Of a DNA stretch of 47,768 bases, positions 23,913-32,504 are shown in pieces. The stretch is from Nocardia sp. CNY236 (GTDB lineage Bacteria; Actinomycetota; Actinomycetes; Mycobacteriales; Mycobacteriaceae): NCBI RefSeq assembly GCF_000482385.1, contig NZ_AXVD01000038.1:1-47768 (forward strand). The letters run 5' to 3'. A program made the translations under genes and the position numbers. The notes under the pieces were generated by a model. It was not told the origin of the DNA, did no database searches, and was given only the letters and a program-made list of their open reading frames with translations. The stretch's first letter is position 1. Each line of letters opens with the position of its first letter.

Positions 23913-24086
23913 TTGATCGCAGACATCGCGTTTCTCGTCGGGTTCGCAGTGGTGACGGTGGCGCTCAACTCTGCGATCGCGATGGCCGCACCGCCACCGA
24001 AATCGATTGGCTGGCCATTCGAAGCGCAGGATCTTTTCGATGGTGAGTCCTTCGACATCGATGAGCAGACCGGGGTGCGGTCGTGA
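23913..24086 (+). CDS. Small membrane protein, TTG start
   Basis: 57 residues from TTG 23913 with GGAGGT (23901-23906) correctly spaced. IADIAFLVGFAVVTVALNSA followed by IAMA is a transmembrane helix or uncleaved signal; the C-terminus is acidic (QDLFDGESFDIDEQTG). The stop shares bases with the next ATG (TGATG). Function unknown. Confidence 0.5.
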   Translation: MIADIAFLVGFAVVTVALNSAIAMAAPPPKSIGWPFEAQDLFDGESFDIDEQTGVRS

Positions 24087-24232
24087 TGGCGACTTCGGCG
24101 CTGATGTATTCAGCGGTGATAGCGGCCACGATTGTCGCGAACGTCGCGATTGCTGTGTGCGGGCATCGCCCGCGGTGCGCGAACAGCGAGTGCCGCGACT
24201 GCGTGCGCACTGGTCGAGGAGGACCTCGGTGA
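24086..24232 (+). CDS. Small membrane protein with a cysteine cluster
   Basis: 48 residues. An N-terminal helix (MYSAVIAATIVANVAIAV) is followed by CGHRPRCANSECRDC, four Cys spaced C-x5-C-x4-C-x2-C, which could bind a metal. Starts and ends overlap both neighbours (TGATG at 24084; GTGA at 24229), the strongest sign that it is translated. Confidence 0.5.
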   Translation: MATSALMYSAVIAATIVANVAIAVCGHRPRCANSECRDCVRTGRGGPR

Positions 24233-25329
24233 TCGCGCCCGCGGCTTACGCCGCGCCGGCGGCGGGGTCGCGTGCGGGGACAGATGCCCCGGCGTGGGTG
24301 CTGGTGGAATCGTTGGCCGACGCCGCGCCGCGATGGGTGCTTGCTGAGGGGACACGTCCACGACGCTTCACACGGCTCTCGCGCACCCGGATCGCTGGAA
24401 GTGCCACGGTGTCCAGGCAGTTGCCGGCATTGCTCGAGCGGGTCATCACCAGTGGGCAGCGGCAGGTGTTGGCGGTGTCTCGCCCCTCTGGTGGAGGGAT
24501 GCGTGTGGTTGCCGTACCGGTGTTGGGGCCGGATCAGACCGTGTGTGCTGTGCATGTGTGGTCAGGTCCGCCGCAGAGCGCGGTGCCCGCGTTGCCCGAG
24601 GTCGGTGTGTGGGCCTGGGTCGCGGCCGATGGTGGGTTCGTAGGCACCACATGCAAGCTGGAGCATTTGCTCGATAGTGGTGCGGATGCCGCGACCACGC
24701 GCGCTCTGCCGGATTTGATGCGGCACTTCGAGCGGATCGAGGATCAGCCCGGATTGTTGGGGCTGTTCGCCGAGACCACCGCAGAGCCACGCCTGTGGTC
24801 TGGTACTGCGGTAACGGCGGGAGTCAGCAGTGGAAGGCGCCGACATGTGTCCATCGCAGCCTGTGGCAGCGGCCGTGGCCGCGAGCGAACAGTACGCGCG
24901 GTTGTCCACGATATCGGCGCCAGCTGCCCGGTTCCTGCTCCGGCGTTGGCGACCCGGTTGATCCAGGCGGTGCCGATCCCGCCGGATCACGCGGTCGGAC
25001 TTGTGGATCTGCGAACTGGGCTTGTGCATGAATGGATTTCCCAGGGCAGTCCACCGCTGAACCGGTGGCTACGCGACGTACCGGTCGTGCATCCACGGGA
25101 TGTGGCGGGTTTGGCCTGTGTCCGAAAACGGTTGCTCAGCGGGGACGACACCGCGCACAGCCAGTGGCGGATGCGCTGGGGCGTGGCGGATTGGTTTTCC
25201 GTGCACGCCCGCTGGAGCGTACTCACCCGCGGTGAGGCTCCCCAGGCGATGCTCGATGTGCGGCTGGGAGTTCGACATGCGTGCCAGCGAAACGTTCCGG
25301 GCGAGCAGAGCCGATTGGAGGCCGTATGA
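24229..25329 (+). CDS. Hypothetical protein, possibly sensory (GAF/PAS-like)
   Basis: 366 residues from GTG 24229, with GAGGAGG just upstream and a GTGA overlap with the preceding gene. Two alpha/beta segments are suggested: an N-terminal one containing RVITSGQRQVLAVSRPSGGG and VVAVPVLGPDQTVCAVHVWS, and a C-terminal one with VHPRDVAGLACVRKRLLSG and WRMRWGVADWFSVHARWSVL. Alternating strands ending in a small-molecule-pocket pattern recall GAF or PAS folds found in mycobacterial regulators, but there is no decisive motif. It has no signal or membrane segment, so it is probably cytoplasmic. Confidence 0.55.
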   Translation: MIAPAAYAAPAAGSRAGTDAPAWVLVESLADAAPRWVLAEGTRPRRFTRLSRTRIAGSATVSRQLPALLERVITSGQRQVLAVSRPSGGGMRVVAVPVLGPDQTVCAVHVWSGPPQSAVPALPEVGVWAWVAADGGFVGTTCKLEHLLDSGADAATTRALPDLMRHFERIEDQPGLLGLFAETTAEPRLWSGTAVTAGVSSGRRRHVSIAACGSGRGRERTVRAVVHDIGASCPVPAPALATRLIQAVPIPPDHAVGLVDLRTGLVHEWISQGSPPLNRWLRDVPVVHPRDVAGLACVRKRLLSGDDTAHSQWRMRWGVADWFSVHARWSVLTRGEAPQAMLDVRLGVRHACQRNVPGEQSRLEAV

Positions 25330-25742
25330 GCCTCGATCATCTCCCCGCTGGGTTGGGTGTCGCTGGAGTAGGCCTGTGGTCGGCTGCCAGGCAGCCAGTG
25401 ACGCACCGGACGGCAACGCCGCCAAAATGTGGGCCACAGACCCGACATCCCTGGCCACTGATCGCGGTGACGAAAGGTCCGCCTAGCGCGGAGCGGCTGG
25501 TTTGTGCACGGATTCAGGCGCGGCGGACCAGGCTGGCGGCGGATGGTCGGCGGTCGCGGTTGACAACGGTATCGACCACCCTTTTCGAGGCTACGCCGCC
25601 AGCAGCGGTGTCCTCAGTGTCTGTGATGGCGGTGCAGCCGGTCGGTCTGCTGTCGAGTGTCGTCGAGGGACAGCGGACTGGTCGGCAGACAGATCACACG
25701 TTGTGTAGGGCGGGTGCGGTGCGCGGTCAGCATCCTCCTTGA
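25326..25742 (+). CDS. Hypothetical protein at the end of the accessory operon
   Basis: 138 residues from ATG 25326, overlapping the preceding stop (ATGA). It begins MSLDHLPAGLGVAGVGLWSA; the rest is basic with several Thr/Val stretches (TTVSTTLFEATPPAAVSSVS). No domain was recognised. The coding call rests on the overlap and on codon bias, which is weaker than in its neighbours. Confidence 0.45.
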   Translation: MSLDHLPAGLGVAGVGLWSAARQPVTHRTATPPKCGPQTRHPWPLIAVTKGPPSAERLVCARIQARRTRLAADGRRSRLTTVSTTLFEATPPAAVSSVSVMAVQPVGLLSSVVEGQRTGRQTDHTLCRAGAVRGQHPP

Positions 25743-25891
25743 CCGGCGGCGTGATCCCTCGGCGCGGCAACGGTGCCCGTCGTGTGGGAGTTCGGGGGTA
25801 ATTCGCGGCGGGTGGATCGTCGCGCAACTCAACTATCAGAACGCAGGCTGGAGCGGGTATCGGACAGCTGATGCAGTGAGGCAGCAGCTCT

Positions 25892-27427
25892 ATGGATTCA
25901 CAATCGATGAAGGTCGCAGTCGTCGGGGCAGGCTTCGGTGGCCTGGCAGCGGGCCTCGCGCTCCAGCGCGAGGGACTATCAGATTTCTTGATCTTCGAGG
26001 AGGCCGCCGAGGTCGGCGGCGTGTGGCGCGAAAACACCTATCCCGGGTGCAACTGTGATGTTCCCGCCCACCTGTATTCGCTGGCTGAGGCGCCCTATCA
26101 GGGGGATGTTCGCTACCCGGGCCAACGTGAAACTCTCGACTATCTGCGTACCGTGGCCCGCGAGCACGGCTTGATGAAGCATTTGCGGTTCAACACTGCT
26201 ATCGCCCAAGCCGATTTCGATGACAAGGACGCAACCTGGACGCTGGTCACCGCGGATGGGCACACGATCTACGCCGAGATCGTCATATTCGCTGCGGGGA
26301 TGCTTCATCGCCGCTATCTGCCCGACATCCCTGGCCGCGACACGTTCACCGGATCGTGGTTCCACTCAGCGCAATGGGACCATCGCCGTGACTTCACCGG
26401 CAGGCGCGTCGCGGTCATCGGAACAGGCGCCAGCGCCGCCCAGGTGATCCCCGAGCTCGCCGCGACGGCTGCGCATGTCGAGGTCTTTCAGCGGACACCG
26501 ACCTGGGTACTGCCCAAACCGCGTGCCCAGTTCAGCCGCCCAACTCGCTGGGCGTTGCACCGAATCCCGCTGGCACACAGAATCTATCGGGCAGCACTGT
26601 ACTACGCAGCGGATCTCGTGTTGGCCCCCGTGATGACCAACGGCTGGTCAGCTCGTCCGGCCGAATGGTTTGCCCGAGCCTATCTGCGCGTGCAGGTTCG
26701 CAATTCCCGGCTGCGCGCCGCGCTGACCCCACGCCATCGGATCGGCGCCAAACGGATCGTGTTGTCGAAGAGCTACTATCGTGCCCTCGGCCGCGACAAC
26801 GTTTCGGTGACGACCACTGCAATCGGTCGTGTCACCGAGAGCGGAATCCAAACTGTCGACGGTGCCGTTCACTCGGCGGACACCATCATCTACGCGACCG
26901 GGTTCCGCGCGACGGAGTTCTTGGCCCCGATGGTCGTCACCGGCCGCGGCGGCCGAGTACTGCACCACTATTGGGATGAAGGGGGCGCGACGTTTCTGGG
27001 CCTGGCGGTGCCAGGATTCCCCAACGCCTTCATTATGGCTGGACCCAACACGTTCAACCCCGCCGGGTCCAACGTTGATATGAAGCAGAACCAGCTGCGA
27101 TACATAATGGCCGCGATCCGGTTGCGCGAGCAGTCCGGTGCGGCTGCGATCGAGGTCAGCGACCGATCCGTGGGGGACTACGACCAGTGGCTGCGGGAGG
27201 CGATTTCGCGCACAGTGTGGCCAGAGGGGGGATCGAGCTGGTACAAGACGGACTCTGGTCGGGTGACCAACCCGTGGCCGTCGACCGCCCGAACCTACGC
27301 GCGAATGACCCGACGCGACCCGGCGCTGGATTTCCAACCGATGTCGTTGAATCACCCGCCGCAGCACCCGATTGAGCCCGAGACCGGGCCGCCATCAGTG
27401 CCCGCGGCGCACCCTGCGGCGTCGTAG
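25892..27427 (+). CDS. Flavin-containing monooxygenase, Baeyer-Villiger type
   Basis: 511 residues. It has an FAD Rossmann motif near the start (VAVVGAGFGGLAAGL), GGVWRENTYPGCNCDVPAHL typical of this class, the Baeyer-Villiger fingerprint FTGSWFHSAQWD (FxGxxxHxxxW), a second NADPH-binding GTGASA and the ATG motif in YATGFRA. Such enzymes use NADPH and oxygen to insert oxygen into ketones or hydroxylate N or S groups; the substrate is unknown. ATG 25892 has GAGG 10 bases upstream; a Met five residues in is an alternative. It starts 150 bp after the small-gene chain and is followed by an acyl-CoA oxidase, suggesting a lipid or ketone catabolic cargo pair. Confidence 0.9.
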   Translation: MDSQSMKVAVVGAGFGGLAAGLALQREGLSDFLIFEEAAEVGGVWRENTYPGCNCDVPAHLYSLAEAPYQGDVRYPGQRETLDYLRTVAREHGLMKHLRFNTAIAQADFDDKDATWTLVTADGHTIYAEIVIFAAGMLHRRYLPDIPGRDTFTGSWFHSAQWDHRRDFTGRRVAVIGTGASAAQVIPELAATAAHVEVFQRTPTWVLPKPRAQFSRPTRWALHRIPLAHRIYRAALYYAADLVLAPVMTNGWSARPAEWFARAYLRVQVRNSRLRAALTPRHRIGAKRIVLSKSYYRALGRDNVSVTTTAIGRVTESGIQTVDGAVHSADTIIYATGFRATEFLAPMVVTGRGGRVLHHYWDEGGATFLGLAVPGFPNAFIMAGPNTFNPAGSNVDMKQNQLRYIMAAIRLREQSGAAAIEVSDRSVGDYDQWLREAISRTVWPEGGSSWYKTDSGRVTNPWPSTARTYARMTRRDPALDFQPMSLNHPPQHPIEPETGPPSVPAAHPAAS

Positions 27428-27536
27428 GCGAGTCGGGTGATGTTCGCCCCAGCTGAAGGCATGCCGCGCACTGATGCATTCCGTCCCACTGGGCGGCGGA
27501 CTGCACTTCGATCGCTCGAGAATTGAGGACATTGTT

Positions 27537-29378
27537 GTGACCACATCCACCACCCATAACGGCCCCGCATACCGGCGCGCTGTCCACGCCAGCACGGCTC
27601 ACCGTCCCGCGGGCGTCGCTGCGGGGCACGGCAGGCGCGGTGTTGGCCTTCCCGAACAGCGGCGAGTGCGGGAGGTGATTGTCGGCCTGGATGACAGGCC
27701 TGTTGCCGACCGCGGCTATCACCAGGAGGCGCACCACGGATACGTGCTGCTGCGGAGCCTTGTCGCGCAGCTGGGCGGTTCGGCCCGTGCAATTGCTCGT
27801 GACATGCAGATGTTGTCGGCGATCTATGACAATGCAGCGATATTCGCGCCACGATTGTTACCACCGCTGTCGCATTTCAATCTCGCCGTCGCGAGTATCG
27901 AAAGGCTCGGCAACGGCAGTGACTACCAGCGTCAATGTCTGGATGAGCTCGATGATGCCCGCGCCGTCGGGGTGCTTGCTGCCACTGAACTCGGCCACGG
28001 CAACGATCTGCTCAACCTCGGCACCCGCGCGGTATGGGATCGGGGTGGGCGGGTGTTTCGGTTGCACACTCCCAGTGCCGATGCGGTCAAGTTCTGGCCG
28101 AACATCGCTGACCCGGATGTACCCAAGACCGTCGTCGTGATCGCGCGGTTGATCATCGATGGCAACGACGAGGGTGTGTGGCCATTTGTCGTGAGACTGC
28201 GCACCACACATGGTTTGGCCGAGGGTGTTTCGGTCGTTGCACTGCCGAAAAATCTTTTGGGACCGCCTATGGACCATGCGGTGTTCCGCTTCGACAATGC
28301 CGCGGTCCCAGCCGATAGTCTGTTGTGTGGTCAGTTGGCGCGATTCGACGTCGACAGCGGCGTATTCCACTGCGACCTTGGGCGCCATGACCGTTTCCAT
28401 GCCGCGATCGGGTCACTGCAAACGGGGCGCGCACTGTTCGCTGGGGCAGCCGCCGCGTGTGGGCGGGCCGGGTGGGCGATCACAGTCCGCTATGCCACTC
28501 AGCGATACATCATCGCGCATAAGACACGCCGCCTGATCGATGATGACGCGACCCAACGCACTTTGATTTCGGCCCTAGCGCGACTGTATGCGGCCACCGC
28601 GTTGGCTGGTCTTGCCCGCAGACGACTGGCCGAGGAGCATCCGTCGGGCCCGGCGTTGGCGATGCTGGCCAAACCAGAGGCATCTGATACCGCATACCGC
28701 GTCTTGGACGATTGCCTGCAGCTGTGCGCAGCACAGGGATTGTCGTGCATGAATCATCTCGGTGACTACATCCTCAGGGTCAACGGAATCCGCATTGCCG
28801 AAGGCAGCAACCGCGCGATCAGGGTCGCGTCCGGTCGCACCCCCGAACTCGCCGCCACCGGCCACATTCCCGCTCACGCAGACATCTCCCACCTCACGGT
28901 CCTCGACGACACGGATCTGCCATGGTGGCAGTTGATGTTGCACGAACGCGAGCAGGCGCTGGTCGCCGCTGCGAGAACCGGCGAGCCCCGCGCAGTCGGT
29001 GAGTGCGGACCCAGTTCCACTGCGAACGACATCGCGGTCGCTGTGGCCGAACGAGTGGCCGCTGACGCCTTGTCCGAATGGGCACAAACCAGCGACGACC
29101 CTGCCGCTCGCTCGTTGTTGACCGAGCTCACTGCTGTGTATTGCCTTGAACGTCTGACAGCGCACTACGACTGGTATGCGGTCAACGGTCGGCTTTCTGC
29201 CCTACGTGCTACCCAGATCGGTCGCCAGCTCAGCACTCGCTATAGCGCGCTTGCCCCCCAGTTGAGCACGACGCTGTTGGATTTCGTCGATATTCCCCGC
29301 CTGCCGGCGTTCATCGACCAGCCTGACCTCGCCGCGGCGTGGGCGCAGCAGTTGTGCTGGCCAGCAGAGACGAGCTAG
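27537..29378 (+). CDS. Acyl-CoA oxidase / dehydrogenase-like protein
   Basis: 613 residues from GTG 27537, preceded by GAGGA; a longer frame exists but lacks a ribosome binding site. Acyl-CoA oxidase landmarks are clear: TELGHGNDLLNLGTRAVWD, a substrate/FAD segment SADAVKFWPNIADPDVPKTV, VVIARLIIDGNDEGVWPFVV, FRFDNAAVPADSLL, and the C-terminal IRIAEGSNRAIRVASGR, where the EGxN Glu is expected near the active site. The enzyme would oxidise acyl-CoA at C2-C3, passing electrons to oxygen or an acceptor. The first 60 residues are unusual and unmatched. It is paired with the monooxygenase upstream, and both are metabolic genes inserted between two T4SS-linked gene groups. Confidence 0.82.
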   Translation: MTTSTTHNGPAYRRAVHASTAHRPAGVAAGHGRRGVGLPEQRRVREVIVGLDDRPVADRGYHQEAHHGYVLLRSLVAQLGGSARAIARDMQMLSAIYDNAAIFAPRLLPPLSHFNLAVASIERLGNGSDYQRQCLDELDDARAVGVLAATELGHGNDLLNLGTRAVWDRGGRVFRLHTPSADAVKFWPNIADPDVPKTVVVIARLIIDGNDEGVWPFVVRLRTTHGLAEGVSVVALPKNLLGPPMDHAVFRFDNAAVPADSLLCGQLARFDVDSGVFHCDLGRHDRFHAAIGSLQTGRALFAGAAAACGRAGWAITVRYATQRYIIAHKTRRLIDDDATQRTLISALARLYAATALAGLARRRLAEEHPSGPALAMLAKPEASDTAYRVLDDCLQLCAAQGLSCMNHLGDYILRVNGIRIAEGSNRAIRVASGRTPELAATGHIPAHADISHLTVLDDTDLPWWQLMLHEREQALVAAARTGEPRAVGECGPSSTANDIAVAVAERVAADALSEWAQTSDDPAARSLLTELTAVYCLERLTAHYDWYAVNGRLSALRATQIGRQLSTRYSALAPQLSTTLLDFVDIPRLPAFIDQPDLAAAWAQQLCWPAETS

Positions 29379-30139
29379 CTGTGTCCCCTGGTGGGGTTGG
29401 TTCCATGCCTGGGAGCCGGGCGGGCTATCGATCTTATGGTGTTAGTGCTGCCAAACCACCTGATCGCGCTAGGAAGCCCGGTACGGCGGAAGGGTTTCGG
29501 TGCAGGGTGCGGTGTCTGTGGGAGTGGCTTCGAGTCGGATGAAAGGCCGCGCCTGTGGTGTTCGAACGCGTGCGGCGGGCACGTCGCCGGCGGCAGCGAC
29601 AGCACCACAGGCGGGGGTGGGCGGACATCAGTCCGCCCGCATCTGCCTCCGGGAGGCGGTCTGGCCGATTGCTGCGGGCAGCTCCAGGTGTCGAGGAGGA
29701 AGGCCGCGGGCAGTTGTCGGCGGATGGGTCAAGTTCTCGCCATCAGTCCTCGCTGTCGCGTGCCAGCTGTGGATCGGTCCACCTGTCCTCGTACGGCTCG
29801 ATAGCCAGCGGCCCGCATGTGCGGTAGAGGGGCCGTGTTCGGTCGTGTCCCGCAGCAGGACCGCCGCTACACCACAGGCGGTGTGGAGGCGGCGCGTCGC
29901 GGGCTTGTGAGTTGACTGGTGCAGAACTTGTACGGTAGAGCCATCTTCGACCGTATCGCATGTGCGGGAGAGCCCACGTGGTCGGTTCATGCCGCGAGCT
30001 CACATGGTGCAAGGCTGGATGGATGGTGGCACAGATTTGGCGGATCAGTGATGCCCATGCGGGTGAGATGCGCAGCGCTCGAGGACGACCGGTGTAGGAA
30101 TCGGTACTGGCTGGCTCGTTGTGGCGGGTGTTAGCGGAT

Positions 30140-30232
30140 TCTGGCGCTGTCTCCTCGGGGGAAGAAAGACAGCGCCAGATGAGAACTCGCTCGGGTATCG
30201 GCCGGGTTTTCCCGACGCATTGTGAGTTCTCA
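30140..30232 (+). repeat. Two consecutive inverted repeats (possible structured RNA)
   Basis: TCTGGCGCTGTCT (30140-30152) pairs with AGACAGCGCCAGA (30167-30179), a perfect 13-bp stem with a 14-nt loop. Immediately after, TGAGAACTC (30180-30188) pairs with GAGTTCTCA (30224-30232), enclosing a small CGGG-TTTT-CCCG hairpin. There is no T-tract. The end-to-end arrangement suggests an RNA leader or small RNA rather than a simple terminator. Confidence 0.55.
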
Positions 30233-30309
30233 GTTCCTCGCCAAGCAGAGAATCTCCTGCCGATTCTCAAAGTAGCCGATGTGGCCGGTATTCTGTCAAG
30301 GCCAGGGGG

Positions 30310-30382
30310 GCACCCAGTTGGGGTGCATTTGGTGCATGATTTTCAGTTGAGAGTGCTCGAAATGCACCCAGTCTGGGTGTAT
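30310..30382. promoter_or_regulatory. Pair of palindromes, probable operators
   Basis: GCACCC-agttg-GGGTGC (30310-30326) and ATGCACCCAG-t-CTGGGTGTAT (30362-30382, one mismatch) share the GCACCCAG half-site. Their centres are about 54 bp apart, near five helical turns. Similar half-sites (TTGGGGTCA, TTGGGTGC) occur at 20060-20095 upstream of the accessory operon. They may bind a common regulator, possibly the XRE protein at the end of the T4SS operon. Confidence 0.5.
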
Positions 30383-30834
30383 TTCGGTTGAATACGTGGA
30401 ATTGATCGGCGCGCTCATCAGTTCCGGTGATCGAGGCCTCTGTCGGATTCTTCGAGTTGTGGGCATGGCGATCGCTGGCATGCGTTGAAAGGTGTCGGCG
30501 GCGAGGTAGCTGTAGGCGCCGTTGCGACACATGCCTGGCTTATACTGCCAACAGCGTTGCGGTTGAACGCTTGCCGGCCTACAGTACAAGTGCGCCCGAT
30601 AGTGACGGGTTTCCTGGTCTCTCGCTGGTGGCGGAGTCAGATGCGGCGTCGTTGGATTCTTGGCGTATGCCATTGAAGGTCGGCGACATTCCGAATCGAG
30701 TGAACATCGCGTACGTGATGGGTGATCGCATCCTGTGGATGGGGGCATATCCTCGGCGACTGTTGTCAGGTCACCGATCGAGGCATGACCCACGACATGG
30801 TCGCAGGGGCCCATCGGATCAGGAGTTTCCAATA

Positions 30835-31194
30835 ATGAGCGAGGGTATTCGGCATCGTTTCCACCGTGTTGCGTTGCTCGGTATGTTGGCAATTCTCATT
30901 TCCGCAGCACTGGCGGGAACCTGCGCTGCGGCTGTCGGGGATGATCAGCGACTTGGGATGCAGCCCACGGGTACAGTCACTGGGGAATTGTCTGCCGATT
31001 CGGTATCAACGCCGGTGAATGAGACGTTTCGGGTCAAGACAACAGGTGTGCCTATTGTTCCCGCGCCGATGCCTGACCCCACGCCAGGTATCGGCCGAAC
31101 TCTGGCCGCTGCTGCAGAATCGATGATCAAGAGGTTGATCGGGGTCGTCTCCGGATTGCTGCCACCGTCACCGCTGGGTACCGGCAGCGGGTAG
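30835..31194 (+). CDS. Secreted protein, first gene before the T4SS operon
   Basis: 119 residues from ATG 30835 with AGGAG 10 bases upstream. The signal peptide is clear (RHRFHRVALLGMLAILISAA, then LAGTCAAA). The mature part is short, Pro/Thr-rich in the middle (VPIVPAPMPDPTPGIG) and ends in a helix (MIKRLIGVVSGLLPPSPLG) that could touch the membrane. No family was recognised. Its place suggests a secreted or envelope-associated accessory of the T4SS. Confidence 0.6.
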   Translation: MSEGIRHRFHRVALLGMLAILISAALAGTCAAAVGDDQRLGMQPTGTVTGELSADSVSTPVNETFRVKTTGVPIVPAPMPDPTPGIGRTLAAAAESMIKRLIGVVSGLLPPSPLGTGSG

Positions 31195-31370
31195 CGATAG
31201 TGGTTGCAGGCCCTCTCCGACAGCAGTGTGGTGAAGCATCGTGGGTTGTGTTGGCCGCCACCAACATCACGTGCGGTCGTCACAGCGGACTTTGGGATCT
31301 TGCGGCCGACGATCTTTCTGACAGTGGCGAATCCGAGCTGTTTGTCGCGGGATTGCGGATTTGAGGAATT

Positions 31371-32504
31371 ATGACTATTCGACAGAAGCCGATGCTGGCG
31401 GTTGCTGCGACTGTGGCGGTTGCGGCGCTGGCGGCGGGACCGGCTCATGCTGATCAACCTGGACTGGAGTCACCAGGACAAGCGCAGCCGGGGTTGAGCA
31501 CACCACCGCCACCGCCACCGTCACCGGCCGAAGACCAAACTCAGAAACCGGACGACATCCCAACTGTTGTCGATCTGGTGCCGAAGCCTGCCCGCCCGCG
31601 CCCGCGGCAACAGACCCAGCCTGTAATCACCACTCGCACGCCAGATCCTGTGGTCACGACTCCACCGCCTGATCCGGTGGTCACAAACCCTGCGCCCGAT
31701 CCGGTGGTCACAAACCCTGCGCCCGATCCGGTGATCGACGACGAGCAGCATACGGAGCAGGATCCTGCTCCAGAGGCTGTCCCACCTTCCGTTCCGCCTG
31801 CCCGCATGCTGCGGATCGGCACCGAAGCTGTCGTGGTGCCGGACTGGGTCCCACCAGAAGCGCAAGCGGTGGCGCAGGATCTGGCGGACACCGCTGAATG
31901 GTGGATCGCCGCTGGGTTCGATGCAGCGGGGCTTCCCGTGGAGCAATCCGATCGCAGGGCGGCCGCAACAATGGTTGGCGGGATCACTGGTTCCTACGTC
32001 GGCTCCGGTATCGGGGGGGCAGTGGGCGGCTTGTCAGGCTGCGCGGCGGGAATGGCTGTCGGCGGCGTCGCCGGTGGTGTGATCGGCGGAGCAGCGACAG
32101 GCGGGCTCGCGGCCCCGTTGGGGGCATTTGTCGGCGGGGTTGCCGGCTGCATGGGCGGCGCGGTGGTGGTGGGTGTTCCAACACAAGTGCTGGGGGTGGC
32201 AGTCGGTGCAGGAGTCGGCGCCGCAGGGGCTGCGGCTTTGGGTTCGACCTCGAATATCGACCCTCCCGATCCAGCTGAACATCCCGACGCGGCCGCACCG
32301 CCGGAGCCGGGCGCACCACCCGCGCCCCCTGAGCCAGGCGCAGCACATGTACCACCGGCACCGGTTGAGTCTGCTGAGCCTATCGCTTCCGCGCCACCTG
32401 TGATGGCTGAGCCACCGGAGGCGGGGGAGGTGAGTGAGGACAGTGCGCTCACCAGTGATGGATCGGAGGGTTCTGGCGCTGGTGTTGATGAGGCGCCGGC
32501 ATGA
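31371..32504 (+). CDS. Secreted Pro-rich / glycine-zipper protein
   Basis: 377 residues from ATG 31371 after GAGGAA. A signal peptide (MLAVAATVAVAALAAGPAHA) is followed by a Pro-rich stretch with 9-residue repeats (DPVVTNPAP), a short conserved domain (VVVPDWVPPEAQAVAQDLAD, AEWWIAAGFDAAG), a long Gly/Ala zipper (VGSGIGGAVGGLSGCAAGMA and more, about residues 200-290), and a second Pro/Ala-rich tail. Glycine zippers often span or pack in membranes and the Pro-rich parts can span the cell wall, so this may be an envelope-spanning or pore-like component. Its stop overlaps the next start (ATGA). Two Cys within the zipper could form a disulphide. Confidence 0.65.
   Translation: MTIRQKPMLAVAATVAVAALAAGPAHADQPGLESPGQAQPGLSTPPPPPPSPAEDQTQKPDDIPTVVDLVPKPARPRPRQQTQPVITTRTPDPVVTTPPPDPVVTNPAPDPVVTNPAPDPVIDDEQHTEQDPAPEAVPPSVPPARMLRIGTEAVVVPDWVPPEAQAVAQDLADTAEWWIAAGFDAAGLPVEQSDRRAAATMVGGITGSYVGSGIGGAVGGLSGCAAGMAVGGVAGGVIGGAATGGLAAPLGAFVGGVAGCMGGAVVVGVPTQVLGVAVGAGVGAAGAAALGSTSNIDPPDPAEHPDAAAPPEPGAPPAPPEPGAAHVPPAPVESAEPIASAPPVMAEPPEAGEVSEDSALTSDGSEGSGAGVDEAPA
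31644..31735 (+). repeat. 27-bp in-frame tandem repeat
   Basis: Units start at 31644 (diverged), 31671 and 31698 (the last two identical), plus a partial copy at 31725. Each encodes DPVVTxPxP. Copy number may vary between strains, changing the length of the Pro-rich spacer in the secreted protein. Confidence 0.8.

Larger units (their letters stand above)
29379..30834. other. Long intergenic region upstream of the T4SS operon
   Basis: About 1.45 kb with no gene I can support. A frame near 29480-29600 contains CGVCGSGFES and RPRLWCSNACGG, a zinc-ribbon-like Cys pattern, but its limits and start are unclear. A possible plus promoter is TTGACT at 29912-29917 with TAGAGC at 29936-29941 (18-bp spacing). 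The region carries structured elements at 30140-30232 and two palindromes at 30310-30382, so it is probably the regulatory region of the T4SS operon. Confidence 0.4.

Noticed and set aside
26648..27367. Minus-strand frame opposite the monooxygenase
   Set aside because: Shadow of the monooxygenase gene, whose fingerprint motifs are clear on the plus strand.
30140..30232. Rho-independent terminator for the acyl-CoA oxidase gene
   Set aside because: The stems are strong, but there is no T-tract and the gene ends about 760 bp upstream.
29743..30270. Minus-strand frame before the T4SS operon
   Set aside because: Only its last 22 codons look protein-like and it crosses the hairpin region; support too weak.
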